Of a DNA stretch of 15,106 bases, positions 1 through 7,162 are shown piece by piece. This DNA is from an uncultured Clostridia bacterium (GTDB taxonomy: Bacteria > Bacillota > Clostridia > Oscillospirales > Oscillospiraceae), in contig CAMELY010000014.1 in NCBI GenBank assembly GCA_945926565.1, positions 1 through 15,106 on the forward strand, in the 5' to 3' direction. The notes under the pieces were generated by a model. The model ran no database searches. It was given only the letters and a program-made list of their open reading frames with translations, and had not been told where the DNA came from. The position numbers and the translations under genes were made by a program. Position 1 is the stretch's first letter. Each line of letters opens with the position of its first letter.

Positions 1-597
1 AAGCTGACCGGGATCGACTATGTTACCGGCACCAGCGACGCCTTGAATACCGACTTCATCATGGATATGATGTTCGCTCAGAATCCCTCTGTCGCAAAGG
101 TGGGCCTGCTGTACTCCCTGTCTGAACCCAACTCTGCCAAGCCCATTGCCGACGCCAAGGCCTATCTGGATACTAAGGGCATCGAGTATGTTGAGCAGAC
201 CGCCAATACCAACGATGAAGTAGTTGCTGCCGCCTCCGCCCTGATCGCTGCCGGTGTGGACGCCGTGTTTACTCCTACCGATAACGTCATCATGGCCGCA
301 GAGCTGGCTATCTATGAAGATCTTGCCAAAAACGGCATCCCCCACTACACCGGCGCTGACTCCTTCGTCCGCAACGGCGCCTTCGCCACCTGCGGCGTCA
401 ACTACACCGACCTGGGCGCCTACACCGCCGACATGGCCATCCAGTGCCTCGAGAGCGGCGAGGTTCCCGAGTACCATGTGATGGAGGGCGGCATCATCAC
501 CGTCAACACCGAGACCGCCGCCGCGCTGAACGTGGACTACTCCGCCTTCAACGATCTGGGTGCTGTCATCAGCGAGGTTGTCACCACCGAGGAGTAA
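1..597 (+). CDS. ABC transporter substrate-binding protein, TrpX-like (3' part only)
   Basis: The reading frame is open from the first base, so this is the C-terminal 198 residues of a protein whose family is usually about 330 residues; the start lies outside the window. The text matches the ABC_sub_bind (TrpX-like) periplasmic-binding fold: a second-lobe beginning (VAKVGLLYSLSEPNSA), a helix-strand unit (AAASALIAAGVDAVFTPTDN), the hinge-region stretch GIPHYTGADSFVRNGAFATCGVNY and the family-typical segment DLGAYTADMAIQCLESGE. It should capture the ligand outside the membrane and deliver it to the permease encoded next. The signal peptide and lipobox cannot be checked. Family members have been linked to aromatic amino acids or to other small ligands, so the substrate is left open. 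A permease and an ATPase gene follow on the same strand, supporting one importer operon. Confidence 0.88.
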   Translation, partial: KLTGIDYVTGTSDALNTDFIMDMMFAQNPSVAKVGLLYSLSEPNSAKPIADAKAYLDTKGIEYVEQTANTNDEVVAAASALIAAGVDAVFTPTDNVIMAAELAIYEDLAKNGIPHYTGADSFVRNGAFATCGVNYTDLGAYTADMAIQCLESGEVPEYHVMEGGIITVNTETAAALNVDYSAFNDLGAVISEVVTTEE

Positions 598-613
598 GCT
601 TCGTATTTCCTCT

Positions 614-642
614 TGCCCGGGGCGGCTCTGCCGCCCTGGGCA
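614..642 (+). terminator. Intercistronic hairpin after the binding-protein gene (attenuator or mRNA stabiliser)
   Basis: A 13-base-pair stem (614-626 with 630-642, one G-T wobble, loop TCT) begins 16 bases after the stop codon. A run of five T appears only about ten bases later (651-655), so it is not a classical terminator. It sits between the binding-protein gene and the permease gene of the same operon. Partial termination or protection of the upstream mRNA from 3' decay would both give more binding protein than permease, a common arrangement in ABC importers. The role is inferred. Confidence 0.55.
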
Positions 643-748
643 ACTGCCGCTTTTTCCCTCCTTTATGGGTTTCACAGCCGCTCCTCCATACCCTGGCTTC
701 CATGCCACGCTGTGGAGGCACCGCATGACCCCGGACACCATCTTTAAA

Positions 749-776
749 CCGGCGGGCGCACAATGTGCGCCCCTAC
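749..776. repeat. Palindromic intergenic element, copy A
   Basis: The core is a perfect 9-base inverted repeat around one base (754-762 and 764-772), flanked by CCGGCGGG on the left and CCCCTAC on the right. A second element at 2631-2655 has a different core but the same outer pattern (CGGCGGG on the left, CGCCCTAC on the right). The shape resembles dispersed palindromic intergenic repeats of Oscillospiraceae genomes, a resemblance recalled from general knowledge and not checked here. The rest of the gap 598-828 holds only the hairpin at 614-642 and the ribosome site of the permease gene. Confidence 0.4.
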
Positions 777-828
777 CCTCCAATCATGATTTCACGCCAT
801 CCTCTTTGAGAAAGGGAGAACCTGACCT

Positions 829-1749
829 ATGCTTTCACTTTCCGTTGTGCAAAACGCGCTGGAGGTGGGCTTTATCTACGCCCTGGTGGCCCTGGCCCTC
901 TTCCTGAGCTACAGCATTCTGAACATCGCCGACATGACCACCGACGGCGGCTTTACCCTGGGCTGCGCCGTCTCCGCCTCGGTCTGCATCATGGGCCACC
1001 CGGTGCTGGCCCTGTTTGCCGCCATGATCGCCGGCGCTATGGCGGGCTTTATCACCGCTTTTCTCCAGACCAAGCTGGGGGTGCCCTCCATCCTGGCCGG
1101 CATCGTCACCAACACCGGCCTGTACACCGTCAACCTGGCGGTTATGGGCTTTTCCAGCAACCTCTCCCTGTTTAACTGCGACTCCATCTTCACCCTGGCC
1201 AAGGACGCCCTGTCCCCGGTGGTGGGAAGCTGGTACAAGCTGATCGTGGCCGCCCTCATTACCCTGATCATCTGCACCCTGACGGTGCTCTTCCTGGGCA
1301 CCCGGCTGGGCATTTCCATCCGGGCCACCGGCGACAACCCGGACATGGTGCGGGCCTCCTCCATCAACACCGCCACCATGATCACCATCGGCCTGTGCCT
1401 TTCCAACGCCATGACCTCCCTCTCCGGCGCCGTGCTGGCCCAGTACAACAAGTCCTCCGACATCAACCTGGGCACCGGCATGGTGGTCATCGGTCTGGCC
1501 TCCCTCATCATCGGCGAGACGCTGGTGGGCAAGGGCGGCATGTTCCGTTGCGTGCTGGCGGTGCTGGTGGGCAGCGTCCTCTACCGGTTCATCATCGCCC
1601 TGGCCCTCAAGATGAACGTCCCTGCCGAGTGCCTCAAGCTGGTCTCCGCCATCATCGTGGGCTTTGCCATCGCCCTGCCCAGCCTGAAAAACTGGGCCGC
1701 CTTCCAAAAGCGGAAATGGGCCGCTCTCCACGGAAAGGAGGCGCAGTGA
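829..1749 (+). CDS. ABC transporter permease, BPD_transp_2 family (TrpY-like)
   Basis: A 306-residue, strongly hydrophobic integral membrane protein with about eight membrane segments, the usual size for single-subunit permeases of TrpXYZ-type importers. Family signs include the N-terminal stretch LEVGFIYALVALALFLSYSILNIADMTTDGG, the loop GTRLGISIRATGDNPDMVRASSIN near residues 162-185 that should contact the ATPase, and the glycine-rich GMVVIGLASLIIGETLVG stretch. It should form the membrane channel of the importer whose binding protein is encoded upstream. The ATG is preceded by AAGGGAG about ten bases upstream, which fixes the start. The ATPase gene begins one base after the stop codon, so the two are almost certainly co-translated. 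The substrate is unknown. Confidence 0.9.
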   Translation: MLSLSVVQNALEVGFIYALVALALFLSYSILNIADMTTDGGFTLGCAVSASVCIMGHPVLALFAAMIAGAMAGFITAFLQTKLGVPSILAGIVTNTGLYTVNLAVMGFSSNLSLFNCDSIFTLAKDALSPVVGSWYKLIVAALITLIICTLTVLFLGTRLGISIRATGDNPDMVRASSINTATMITIGLCLSNAMTSLSGAVLAQYNKSSDINLGTGMVVIGLASLIIGETLVGKGGMFRCVLAVLVGSVLYRFIIALALKMNVPAECLKLVSAIIVGFAIALPSLKNWAAFQKRKWAALHGKEAQ

Positions 1750-1750
1750 C

Positions 1751-2563
1751 ATGCTGGAGCTGACCAACCTCTCCAAGACCTTCAATCCCGGCACCCCCAA
1801 CCAGAAGACCGCCCTCTCCCACCTGAACTTCCGGCTGGAGGACGGGGACTTTGTCACCATCGTGGGCTCCAACGGCGCCGGCAAGTCCACCCTGTTCAAC
1901 GCCATCGCCGGCACCTTCTATGTGGACGAGGGCTCCATCCGGCTGGACGGGAAGGACATCACCTACCTCCCGGAGTATAAGCGCTCCCGGGTCATCGGCC
2001 GCCTCTTCCAGGATCCCCTCAAGGGTACCGCGCCCCACATGTCCATCGAGGAAAACCTCTCCCTGGCCTATCTCCGGGCGTCAAAGCCGGGCTTCGGCGC
2101 CTTCAGCCGGGTGTCCAAGGCGGACAAGGCCATGTTCCGGGATCATCTGGCCCTGCTGGGCATGCACCTGGAGGATCGGATGAAGCACCCGGTGGGCCTG
2201 CTCTCCGGCGGACAGCGCCAGGCCCTGACCCTGCTCATGGCCACCATCGTCACCCCTCAGCTGCTGCTGCTGGATGAGCACACCGCCGCCCTGGACCCGG
2301 CCACCGCCGAAAAGGTGCTGGAGCTGACCCGCTCCATCGTGGCGGAGCGGCACATCTCCTGCATGATGGTCACCCACAATATGCATCAGGCCATCACCAT
2401 GGGCAACCGCACCCTGATGATGAGCGACGGCTCCATTGTCCTGGATCTCAAGGGCAAGGAGCGAGAGGGCCTGACAGTGGAGCAGATGCTCCAGATGTTC
2501 CGGGACAAGGCGAACAAGGCGCTGGACAACGACCGGATTCTCCTCTCCTCTCTGGGAAACTGA
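1751..2563 (+). CDS. ABC transporter ATP-binding protein (TrpZ-like)
   Basis: A 270-residue single nucleotide-binding subunit that powers import by the permease encoded one base upstream. All ABC ATPase motifs are visible in order: Walker A GSNGAGKS (residues 39-46), Q-loop glutamine 87 in GRLFQDP, signature LSGGQ (151-155), Walker B LLLLDE (171-176) with catalytic glutamate 176, D-loop around ALDP and switch histidine 209 in VTHNMHQ. The form LLLDEHTAALDP, with histidine after the catalytic glutamate where many families have proline, is typical of this importer class. The ribosome site AAAGGAGG (1734-1741) lies inside the end of the permease gene, nine bases from the ATG. It closes the + strand operon; a strong hairpin terminator follows at 2691-2724. 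Confidence 0.92.
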   Translation: MLELTNLSKTFNPGTPNQKTALSHLNFRLEDGDFVTIVGSNGAGKSTLFNAIAGTFYVDEGSIRLDGKDITYLPEYKRSRVIGRLFQDPLKGTAPHMSIEENLSLAYLRASKPGFGAFSRVSKADKAMFRDHLALLGMHLEDRMKHPVGLLSGGQRQALTLLMATIVTPQLLLLDEHTAALDPATAEKVLELTRSIVAERHISCMMVTHNMHQAITMGNRTLMMSDGSIVLDLKGKEREGLTVEQMLQMFRDKANKALDNDRILLSSLGN

Positions 2564-2577
2564 GGAAAAACAGTTCG

Positions 2578-2601
2578 GGGCCGCTGCTGACGCAGCGGCC
2601 C
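2578..2601 (+). terminator. Hairpin after the TrpZ-like gene without a T run
   Basis: A perfect 10-base-pair stem (2578-2587 and 2592-2601) with loop TGAC starts 14 bases after the stop codon. No T run follows, so intrinsic termination here is doubtful. It may protect the 3' end of the operon mRNA or act together with the stronger hairpin at 2691-2724. Confidence 0.4.
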
Positions 2602-2630
2602 TCAGTCTGCCGATGGAGATTGGCACAATG

Positions 2631-2655
2631 CGGCGGGGGCAAGCCCCCGCCCTAC
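2631..2655. repeat. Palindromic intergenic element, copy B
   Basis: A perfect 9-base inverted repeat (2632-2640 and 2643-2651, loop AA) with CGGCGGG on the left and CGCCCTAC on the right, the same outer layout as the element at 749-776. It lies between two hairpins in the convergent gap 2564-2763. It is probably a dispersed palindromic repeat, but two copies in one window are thin evidence. Confidence 0.4.
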
Positions 2656-2690
2656 TGAAATCCCATACGACAATGTATTGCAGACAGACC

Positions 2691-2724
2691 AAGGCGTCCG
2701 ACCCCAAGGGGCCGGACGCCTTTT
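2691..2724. terminator. Terminator between convergent operons
   Basis: A long stem (AAGGCGTCCG at 2691-2700 with CGGACGCCTT at 2713-2722, extended by CCCC/GGGG across an A-C mismatch, loop AA) is followed on the + strand by TTTTGGATTT. It should stop transcription from the TrpXYZ-like operon. It also lies 40 bases after the end of mmsB on the other strand and may serve both, although the T run on the - strand side is poor. Confidence 0.75.
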
Positions 2725-2763
2725 GGATTTGTATGGGTTGTCTCCGGGAAAGCCGGACAGGAA

Positions 2764-3966
2764 TCAGGAGGCCTTGCGGCTGGAGACCACGTCGAAGATG
2801 ACGGCGATCAGCAGCACGCCGCCCTTGACCACATACTGCCAGGAGTCGCCGATGCCCATGATGGACATGCCCATGTTGATGACGCCCAGCAGCAGAGCGC
2901 CGATGACCACGCCGCCCACGGTACCGCTGCCGCCGTAGGCGGAGGCGCCGCCGATGAAGCAGGAGCCGATGGCGTCCATCTCGAAGGAGGTGCCGGTCTG
3001 GCCGCTGACAGAGCCCACGCGGGCCACGCACAGCAGGCCGCACAGGCCGGCCAGCAGACCCATGTTGGTGTAGGCCGCGAAGTAGATCTTATTCGTGTCG
3101 ATACCGGAGAGCTTGGTGGCCTTCTCGTTGCCGCCCACGGCGTAGAAGTAACGGCCAAAGGCGGTCTTGGAGGTGATGAAGTTATAGATCAGGCAGATGG
3201 CGACCACCCAGACCAGCATGACGGAGATGCCCTTATACTGGCTCAGCAGCCAGCAGTACCACAGGATAACGGCGCTGATAATGACGCTGCGGCCATAGTC
3301 GCCGGCGGCACTGTTCTGATGATAGCCCTTTTTGGCCTTGTTGGCCCGGGAGAGATAGGTGGAGACGATCACATAGACGGCGGCGACCACGCCCACCACG
3401 ATGGGGGAGAGCAGGCGCTCATCGTTGTCCAGGCCGGGGATCTTGATGTAAGAGGTGAACAGGTTGAGGAAGCGGGGATCCTGGATGGAGACGGTCTTGG
3501 AGTCCAGCACCAGACGGCCCAGGCCGCGGAAGATGAACATGCCGGCCAAGGTGGTGATGAAGGGGGGAATGCGGACAAAGCCGATCCAGTAGCCCTGCCA
3601 GACGCCCACGGCCAGGCCGATGACCAGGCCCAGCAGCACGGTCAGATAGGGGTTCCAGCCCAGGTTGGTGATGCCCACAGCGGCCACGCCGCCCACCAGA
3701 CAGATGACCGAGCCCACGGACAGGTCAATGTTGCCGCCGGTGAGGATGCACAAAAGCATGCCGCAGGCCATAACCAGAACGTAGCCGTTCTGCAGCAGCA
3801 GGTTGGACATGTTCTGGGCGTACAGCAGACGGCCGTTGGTCAGGAAATAGAAGAGGATGAACACCACCACAAGGGCGATGACCATGGTGTATTTTCTCAG
3901 AAAATCCAACGTCTTCTGGGCAAAGCCGCCCTTGGAGACGCTGACAGATTTGGTTTTGCTTGCCAT
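2764..3966 (-). CDS. mmsB: Monosaccharide ABC transporter permease (MmsB/GguB type)
   Basis: A 400-residue membrane protein that forms the channel of the sugar importer with the products of the two genes before it. After a short basic cytoplasmic start, it shows roughly ten membrane segments. Sugar-permease marks of the BPD_transp_2 family are clear: CGMLLCILTGGNIDLSVGS near residues 68-86, IPPFITTLAGMFIFRGLGRL, and the cytoplasmic loop FGRYFYAVGGNEKATKLSGI that should dock on the ATPase. About 400 residues is longer than RbsC or MglC (about 320-340) and fits the GguB/XylH branch. AAAGGAG lies 11 bases before the ATG. The gap to mmsA is only 25 bases, so they share a transcript. Exact sugar specificity cannot be read; the group handles xylose, arabinose, glucose or galactose. 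Confidence 0.92.
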   Translation of the reverse strand: MASKTKSVSVSKGGFAQKTLDFLRKYTMVIALVVVFILFYFLTNGRLLYAQNMSNLLLQNGYVLVMACGMLLCILTGGNIDLSVGSVICLVGGVAAVGITNLGWNPYLTVLLGLVIGLAVGVWQGYWIGFVRIPPFITTLAGMFIFRGLGRLVLDSKTVSIQDPRFLNLFTSYIKIPGLDNDERLLSPIVVGVVAAVYVIVSTYLSRANKAKKGYHQNSAAGDYGRSVIISAVILWYCWLLSQYKGISVMLVWVVAICLIYNFITSKTAFGRYFYAVGGNEKATKLSGIDTNKIYFAAYTNMGLLAGLCGLLCVARVGSVSGQTGTSFEMDAIGSCFIGGASAYGGSGTVGGVVIGALLLGVINMGMSIMGIGDSWQYVVKGGVLLIAVIFDVVSSRKAS

Positions 3967-3991
3967 TGTTTGTTACACTCCTTTGTCGCCC

Positions 3992-5527
3992 TTATTTGGT
4001 GGAACGGATGATATGGCCCATAATGATCTCCTGGGTGGCCTCCTTGGCGTTCAGCTCGGCCAGCAGCTTGCCCTCGTTCATGACATAGATGCGGTCGCAC
4101 ATGCCCAGCAGCTCAGGCATCTCGGAGGAGATCATAATGACCGACTTGCCATTGGCCACCATCTGGTTGATGAGGCAATAGATGTCGTACTTGGCGCCCA
4201 CGTCGATGCCGCGGGTGGGCTCGTCCAGAATGAGCACGTCCGGCTCGGTAAACATCCACTTGCCCAGCAGCGCCTTCTGCTGGTTGCCGCCGGAGAGGTT
4301 GCCCACCGCCTGCTCAATGGTGGGGGTCTTGGTGCCCATGGCCTCGGTCATGTCGCCGGCCACCTTGACCTCCTTGTCCCGGTCGATCACGCCGTTGGTG
4401 CACACCTTGTCCAGCCGGGGCAGGGTGGTGTTGAAGCGGATGGACTCGCCCAGAATCAGGCCGTTGGTCTTCCGGTCCTCGGTGACGTAGGCCAGGCCGT
4501 GCTTGATGGCCGCCTCGCAGTTTTTCAGGTGCACCTGCTTGCCGTTGATGAACAGCTCACCGGAGATATTGGTGCCGTAGCTCTTGCCGAAGATGGACAT
4601 GGCCAGCTCGGTGCGTCCGGCGCCCTGCAGGCCGGAGAAGCCGACCACCTCGCCCTTGTGAACGGTGAAGGAGATATTGTCGTCCACAATCCGCTCGGGA
4701 TACAGGGGATGATGCACGGTCCAGTTCCGAACCTCCAGGCCGACCTCCGGCTGGATGTTGTGCTCCCGCTCGGGATAGCGGTCGTCCATGGCGCGGCCCA
4801 CCATGCCCTTGATGATCCGGTCCTCGCTGAACTCGTCCACGCCCTTGACCAGGGTCTCAATGGTGGCGCCGTCGCGGATGATGGTGGCCTTGTCAGCGCA
4901 GTAGATGATCTCATTGAGCTTGTGGGTGATGATAATGGAAGTCAGGCCCTGCTTCTTAAACTCAATCAGCAGATCCAGCAGCATCTTGGCGTCCTCATCG
5001 TTCAGCGAGGAGGTGGGCTCGTCCAGGATGAGCAGCTTGACGTTTTTGGAGAAGGCCTTGGCGATCTCTACCAGCTGCTGCTTGCCGGTGCCGATATCCT
5101 TGATCAGGGTCTGGGCGGACTCATACAGGCCCACCTGCTTCATATGTTTTTCGGCCTCACTGTAGGTTCTGTCCCAATCAATGAAGCCCAGCTTATTTTT
5201 GAATTCATTGCCCAGGAACATATTCTCGCCGATGGTCAGCAGCGGAATCAGGGCCAGCTCCTGGTGGATAATGACGATGCCCTTGGCCTCGCTGTCTCTC
5301 AGCGTCTTAAACTCGCACAGCTGGCCGTCATAATAGATCTCACCGGTATAGGTGCCCACGGGATAGATGCCGGACAGGACGTTCATCAGGGTGGACTTAC
5401 CGGCGCCGTTTTCACCGATCAGAGCGTGGATCTCGCCTCGCTCAACCACCAGATTCACGTTGTCCAGCGCCTTGACGCCGGGAAACTCCTTGGTGATGGA
5501 TTTCATCTCCAGAATGATGTCTGCCAA
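3992..5527 (-). CDS. mmsA: Monosaccharide ABC transporter double ATP-binding protein (MmsA/GguA type)
   Basis: A 511-residue protein with two fused nucleotide-binding domains, the standard build for RbsA/MglA/XylG-type sugar importers. The first domain has Walker A GENGAGKS (38-45), Q-loop Q89, a degenerate signature IGTGKQQ (145-151), Walker B LLILDE (165-170) and histidine 202. The second has a degenerate Walker A GLQGAGRT (299-306), a canonical signature LSGGNQQ (411-417) and Walker [14 protein letters not shown]. The asymmetry is normal for this family. The start is a TTG codon: AGGAGG lies nine bases before it, while the first in-frame ATG (codon 8) has no ribosome site. Upstream is chvE with a hairpin between; downstream is mmsB. 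It energises sugar uptake at the membrane. Confidence 0.94.
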   Translation of the reverse strand: MADIILEMKSITKEFPGVKALDNVNLVVERGEIHALIGENGAGKSTLMNVLSGIYPVGTYTGEIYYDGQLCEFKTLRDSEAKGIVIIHQELALIPLLTIGENMFLGNEFKNKLGFIDWDRTYSEAEKHMKQVGLYESAQTLIKDIGTGKQQLVEIAKAFSKNVKLLILDEPTSSLNDEDAKMLLDLLIEFKKQGLTSIIITHKLNEIIYCADKATIIRDGATIETLVKGVDEFSEDRIIKGMVGRAMDDRYPEREHNIQPEVGLEVRNWTVHHPLYPERIVDDNISFTVHKGEVVGFSGLQGAGRTELAMSIFGKSYGTNISGELFINGKQVHLKNCEAAIKHGLAYVTEDRKTNGLILGESIRFNTTLPRLDKVCTNGVIDRDKEVKVAGDMTEAMGTKTPTIEQAVGNLSGGNQQKALLGKWMFTEPDVLILDEPTRGIDVGAKYDIYCLINQMVANGKSVIMISSEMPELLGMCDRIYVMNEGKLLAELNAKEATQEIIMGHIIRSTK

Positions 5528-5580
5528 AGTGGGGATCCTCCTCTCCCTTAAATGGTTTGAAGGGATTGTTGCGGCGGTAC

Positions 5581-5610
5581 AAAAACGGGCGGGGCAGATG
5601 CCCCGCCCGT
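5581..5610 (-). terminator. Attenuator-type terminator between chvE and mmsA
   Basis: A perfect 10-base-pair GC-rich stem (5585-5594 and 5601-5610, loop of six) is followed, reading on the - strand, by TTTTTG, so it has the full form of an intrinsic terminator. It lies 30 bases after the chvE stop codon and upstream of mmsA, inside what should be one operon. Partial read-through would give abundant binding protein and less ATPase and permease. The structure is seen; partial termination is inferred. Confidence 0.75.
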
Positions 5611-5639
5611 CTCAGATCAGAGTGGAACTTTCAGTAAGA

Positions 5640-6854
5640 TTACTGAGCAGCAGCCAGATATCCATCGTCGCCCATGACATACAGGCCGGTATCCACCAGC
5701 TCCTGCAGGTTGTCCTTGGTGATGACGGAGGGCACCAGCAGGAAGGAGGGGCACTTGTTGCCGGCAGAGGTCTCATAGGACTCGGTGTCGTAAGCGCACT
5801 CCACGCCGAAGCTGTCGCACAGGGAGCCGTCGATGGTGGCGCCGGACAGCATGGCCTTGGCCAGCTCCAGGGTGACAACGGCCTCGTTGGCCACGTTCTT
5901 GTAGACGGTCATGGTCTGCTTGCCGTCCACGATGTTCTTCAGGTTGGCGATGTCGCCGTCCTGACCGGTGACGATGATCTCGTTGCCGCCGGCATAGTCA
6001 GACTCGAGGGCCTGAACAACGCCCAGAGAGGTGGAGTCGTTGGAGCAGACCCAGGCGTCCAGCTGAGTGCCGTCAGCATAGTAGGAGGCCAGGATGTTCT
6101 GAGCGCGCTCCATGGCGGTGTCGGTGTTCCACTGAGCGGTAGCCACGGCGTCAAACTCGGTCTGGCCGGAGACGACCACCAGAGTGCCGGCGTCGATGTA
6201 GGGCTTCAGGACGTCAAAGGCGCCGTTGAAGAAGTAGCCGGCGTTGTTGTCGGCGGGGTCGCCGGCGGTGAACTCGATGTTATAGGTCTTGTCACCGGCG
6301 TTGGCCAGATCCAGAGCGGACTCAACATACTGGCCCTGGAGGGTGCCGACGGTGTAGTTATCGAAGGAGACGTAGTAGGAGACAGCGTCGTTCAGAATCA
6401 GGCGGTCATAGGAGATGACGGGCACTTCGGCCTCGGCAGCCTCGTTCATGACGGTGTTCAGCGCCTCGCCGTCGATGGCGGCGACGATCAGCAGATCCAC
6501 GTCCTCAGCCAGCATGTTCTGAATGTCGTTGACCTGACGGCCGGAGTCGTTGTCGGAGTAGGTCAGGATGGTCTCAAAGCCGGCGGCCTTGAACTGCTCG
6601 TCCAGGTAAGAACCGTCGCGGTTCCAACGCTCCAGGGACTGGGTGGGCATGGAGATGCCGATCTTGCCGGTGGCGGCAGCGGGCTCCTCAGCGGGCTCCT
6701 CGGCAGCAGGCTCCTCAGCGGGCTCCTCGGCGGCGGGCTCCTCAGCGGCAGGAGCGTCGTCCTTGGGCTGCTCAGCGGGTGCGCTGGAACCGCCGCAGGC
6801 CACCAGGGACAGGGCCATGACCAGTGCAAGGATCATTGCGAGTAACTTTTTCAT
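5640..6854 (-). CDS. chvE: Monosaccharide-binding lipoprotein (ChvE type)
   Basis: A 404-residue extracytoplasmic sugar-binding protein that feeds the MmsA-MmsB importer. It begins with a lipoprotein signal peptide ending LSLVAC, cysteine 20 being the lipid anchor. A flexible, repeated Ala/Glu/Pro linker (about residues 34-61) follows, then a Peripla_BP_4 two-lobe fold from about residue 63. Marks of the ChvE/XylF group include SLERWNRDGSYL, ISYDRLI, YYVSFDNYTVGTLQG, ACSN-like WVCSNDSTSLGVVQAL, VTGQDGDIANLKNIVDGKQ and TMTVYKNVANEA. The ATG at 6854 is chosen over one five codons upstream because AGGAGG lies eight bases before it, overlapping the earlier codon. It has its own promoter region and a hairpin-rich leader, and is followed by an attenuator hairpin. 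The exact sugar is not known. Confidence 0.92.
   Translation of the reverse strand: MKKLLAMILALVMALSLVACGGSSAPAEQPKDDAPAAEEPAAEEPAEEPAAEEPAEEPAAATGKIGISMPTQSLERWNRDGSYLDEQFKAAGFETILTYSDNDSGRQVNDIQNMLAEDVDLLIVAAIDGEALNTVMNEAAEAEVPVISYDRLILNDAVSYYVSFDNYTVGTLQGQYVESALDLANAGDKTYNIEFTAGDPADNNAGYFFNGAFDVLKPYIDAGTLVVVSGQTEFDAVATAQWNTDTAMERAQNILASYYADGTQLDAWVCSNDSTSLGVVQALESDYAGGNEIIVTGQDGDIANLKNIVDGKQTMTVYKNVANEAVVTLELAKAMLSGATIDGSLCDSFGVECAYDTESYETSAGNKCPSFLLVPSVITKDNLQELVDTGLYVMGDDGYLAAAQ
6672..6755 (-). repeat. Tandem Ala/Glu/Pro-coding repeat in chvE
   Basis: About 84 bases encode a low-complexity chain of PAAEEP and PAEEP units directly after the lipobox of the binding protein. At DNA level it is a GCTCCTC-rich tandem repeat on the + strand. 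It probably works as an acidic spacer that holds the sugar-binding domain away from the membrane, and it may vary in length between strains. Confidence 0.75.
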
Positions 6855-6876
6855 GTTCTTCCTCCTCATGGATTTT

Positions 6877-6921
6877 CCCGGCTGAGCCGGGCCGTTTGGT
6901 GGGATCCGTTCCCGGGATCCC
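6877..6921 (-). promoter_or_regulatory. Two inverted repeats in the chvE leader
   Basis: Two inverted repeats lie between the predicted chvE transcription start (near 6927) and its ribosome site. The first is a 7-base repeat, GGGATCC/GGATCCC (6901-6907 and 6915-6921). The second is a perfect 7-base repeat around one base, CCCGGCT/AGCCGGG (6877-6883 and 6885-6891). In the mRNA they would form a structured 5' leader; as DNA either could be an operator. Confidence 0.45.
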
Positions 6922-6933
6922 TAACTGCCATTC

Positions 6934-6962
6934 ATTATATCGGTCAGCCCCGAAAATAGGAA
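6934..6962 (-). promoter_or_regulatory. Candidate chvE-mmsA-mmsB promoter
   Basis: On the - strand a perfect TATAAT (6934-6939) lies 17 bases after TTCCTA (6957-6962), a weak -35. A good -10 with a poor -35 suits a promoter that needs an activator, which would fit control by the AraC-type regulator encoded nearby. The expected start is near 6927, leaving a leader of about 73 bases. The gap 6855-7162 also holds the hairpin at 7077-7107 and the motif at 6985-6994. Confidence 0.5.
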
Positions 6963-6984
6963 GAAATAGAATTGGGAAAACATG

Positions 6985-6994
6985 GTGCATTTTT
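6985..6994 (-). promoter_or_regulatory. Candidate regulator site upstream of chvE
   Basis: AAAAATGCAC on the - strand, 22 bases upstream of the weak -35 of chvE. The same ten bases occur at 12474-12483 upstream of the sensing operon, in the same orientation relative to its promoter. An AraC-type activator commonly binds just upstream of a weak -35. Assignment to the regulator encoded here is a guess. Confidence 0.35.
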
Positions 6995-7076
6995 GGTTTT
7001 TATATTTGCAAAAGTGCCACAAGCTAGGATTATTTTGCTTGGCTTTTTTTGCAGTGCAAGATTGTGCTATCATTAC

Positions 7077-7107
7077 AAAGCGCCTCCGAAAAACCGGAGG
7101 CGCTTTT
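7077..7107. terminator. Terminator hairpin after the sensing operon
   Basis: A perfect 12-base-pair stem (AAAGCGCCTCCG at 7077-7088 with its complement at 7095-7106, loop AAAAAC), 56 bases past the stop of the XylF-like gene. On the - strand the stem ends in CTTT before GTAATG; the T run is short, so some read-through into chvE is possible. The shape would also work for + strand transcription. Confidence 0.65.
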
Positions 7108-7162
7108 GTCATTCTGACGAAAACAGAAGCTGTTTTTTGTGGATTGTGCTAATCTATGCTCC

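Noticed and set aside
43..597. Internal TTG at 43 as the start of the binding-protein gene
   Set aside because: The frame is open and family-like before this codon and no ribosome site precedes it; the gene simply begins outside the window.
835..1914. Long - strand open frame opposite the TrpY-like permease
   Set aside because: It mirrors a clear permease gene. Its text is rich in H, Q, G and D without a fold or ribosome site, typical of an antisense shadow in GC-rich DNA.
3857..5551. 564-codon + strand open frame opposite mmsA
   Set aside because: It runs across the mmsA/mmsB boundary and lies opposite strongly conserved ABC motifs; an antisense artefact of third-position GC bias.
6901..6921. 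GGATCC-containing inverted repeat as an integration or cloning scar
   Set aside because: Two GGATCC sites lie close together, but the flanks are ordinary intergenic sequence with no vector-like or integrase context.
7049..7059. TTGCAGTGCAA palindrome as an operator
   Set aside because: Five-base arms around one base are expected by chance, and it lies far upstream of the best chvE promoter with no second copy seen.
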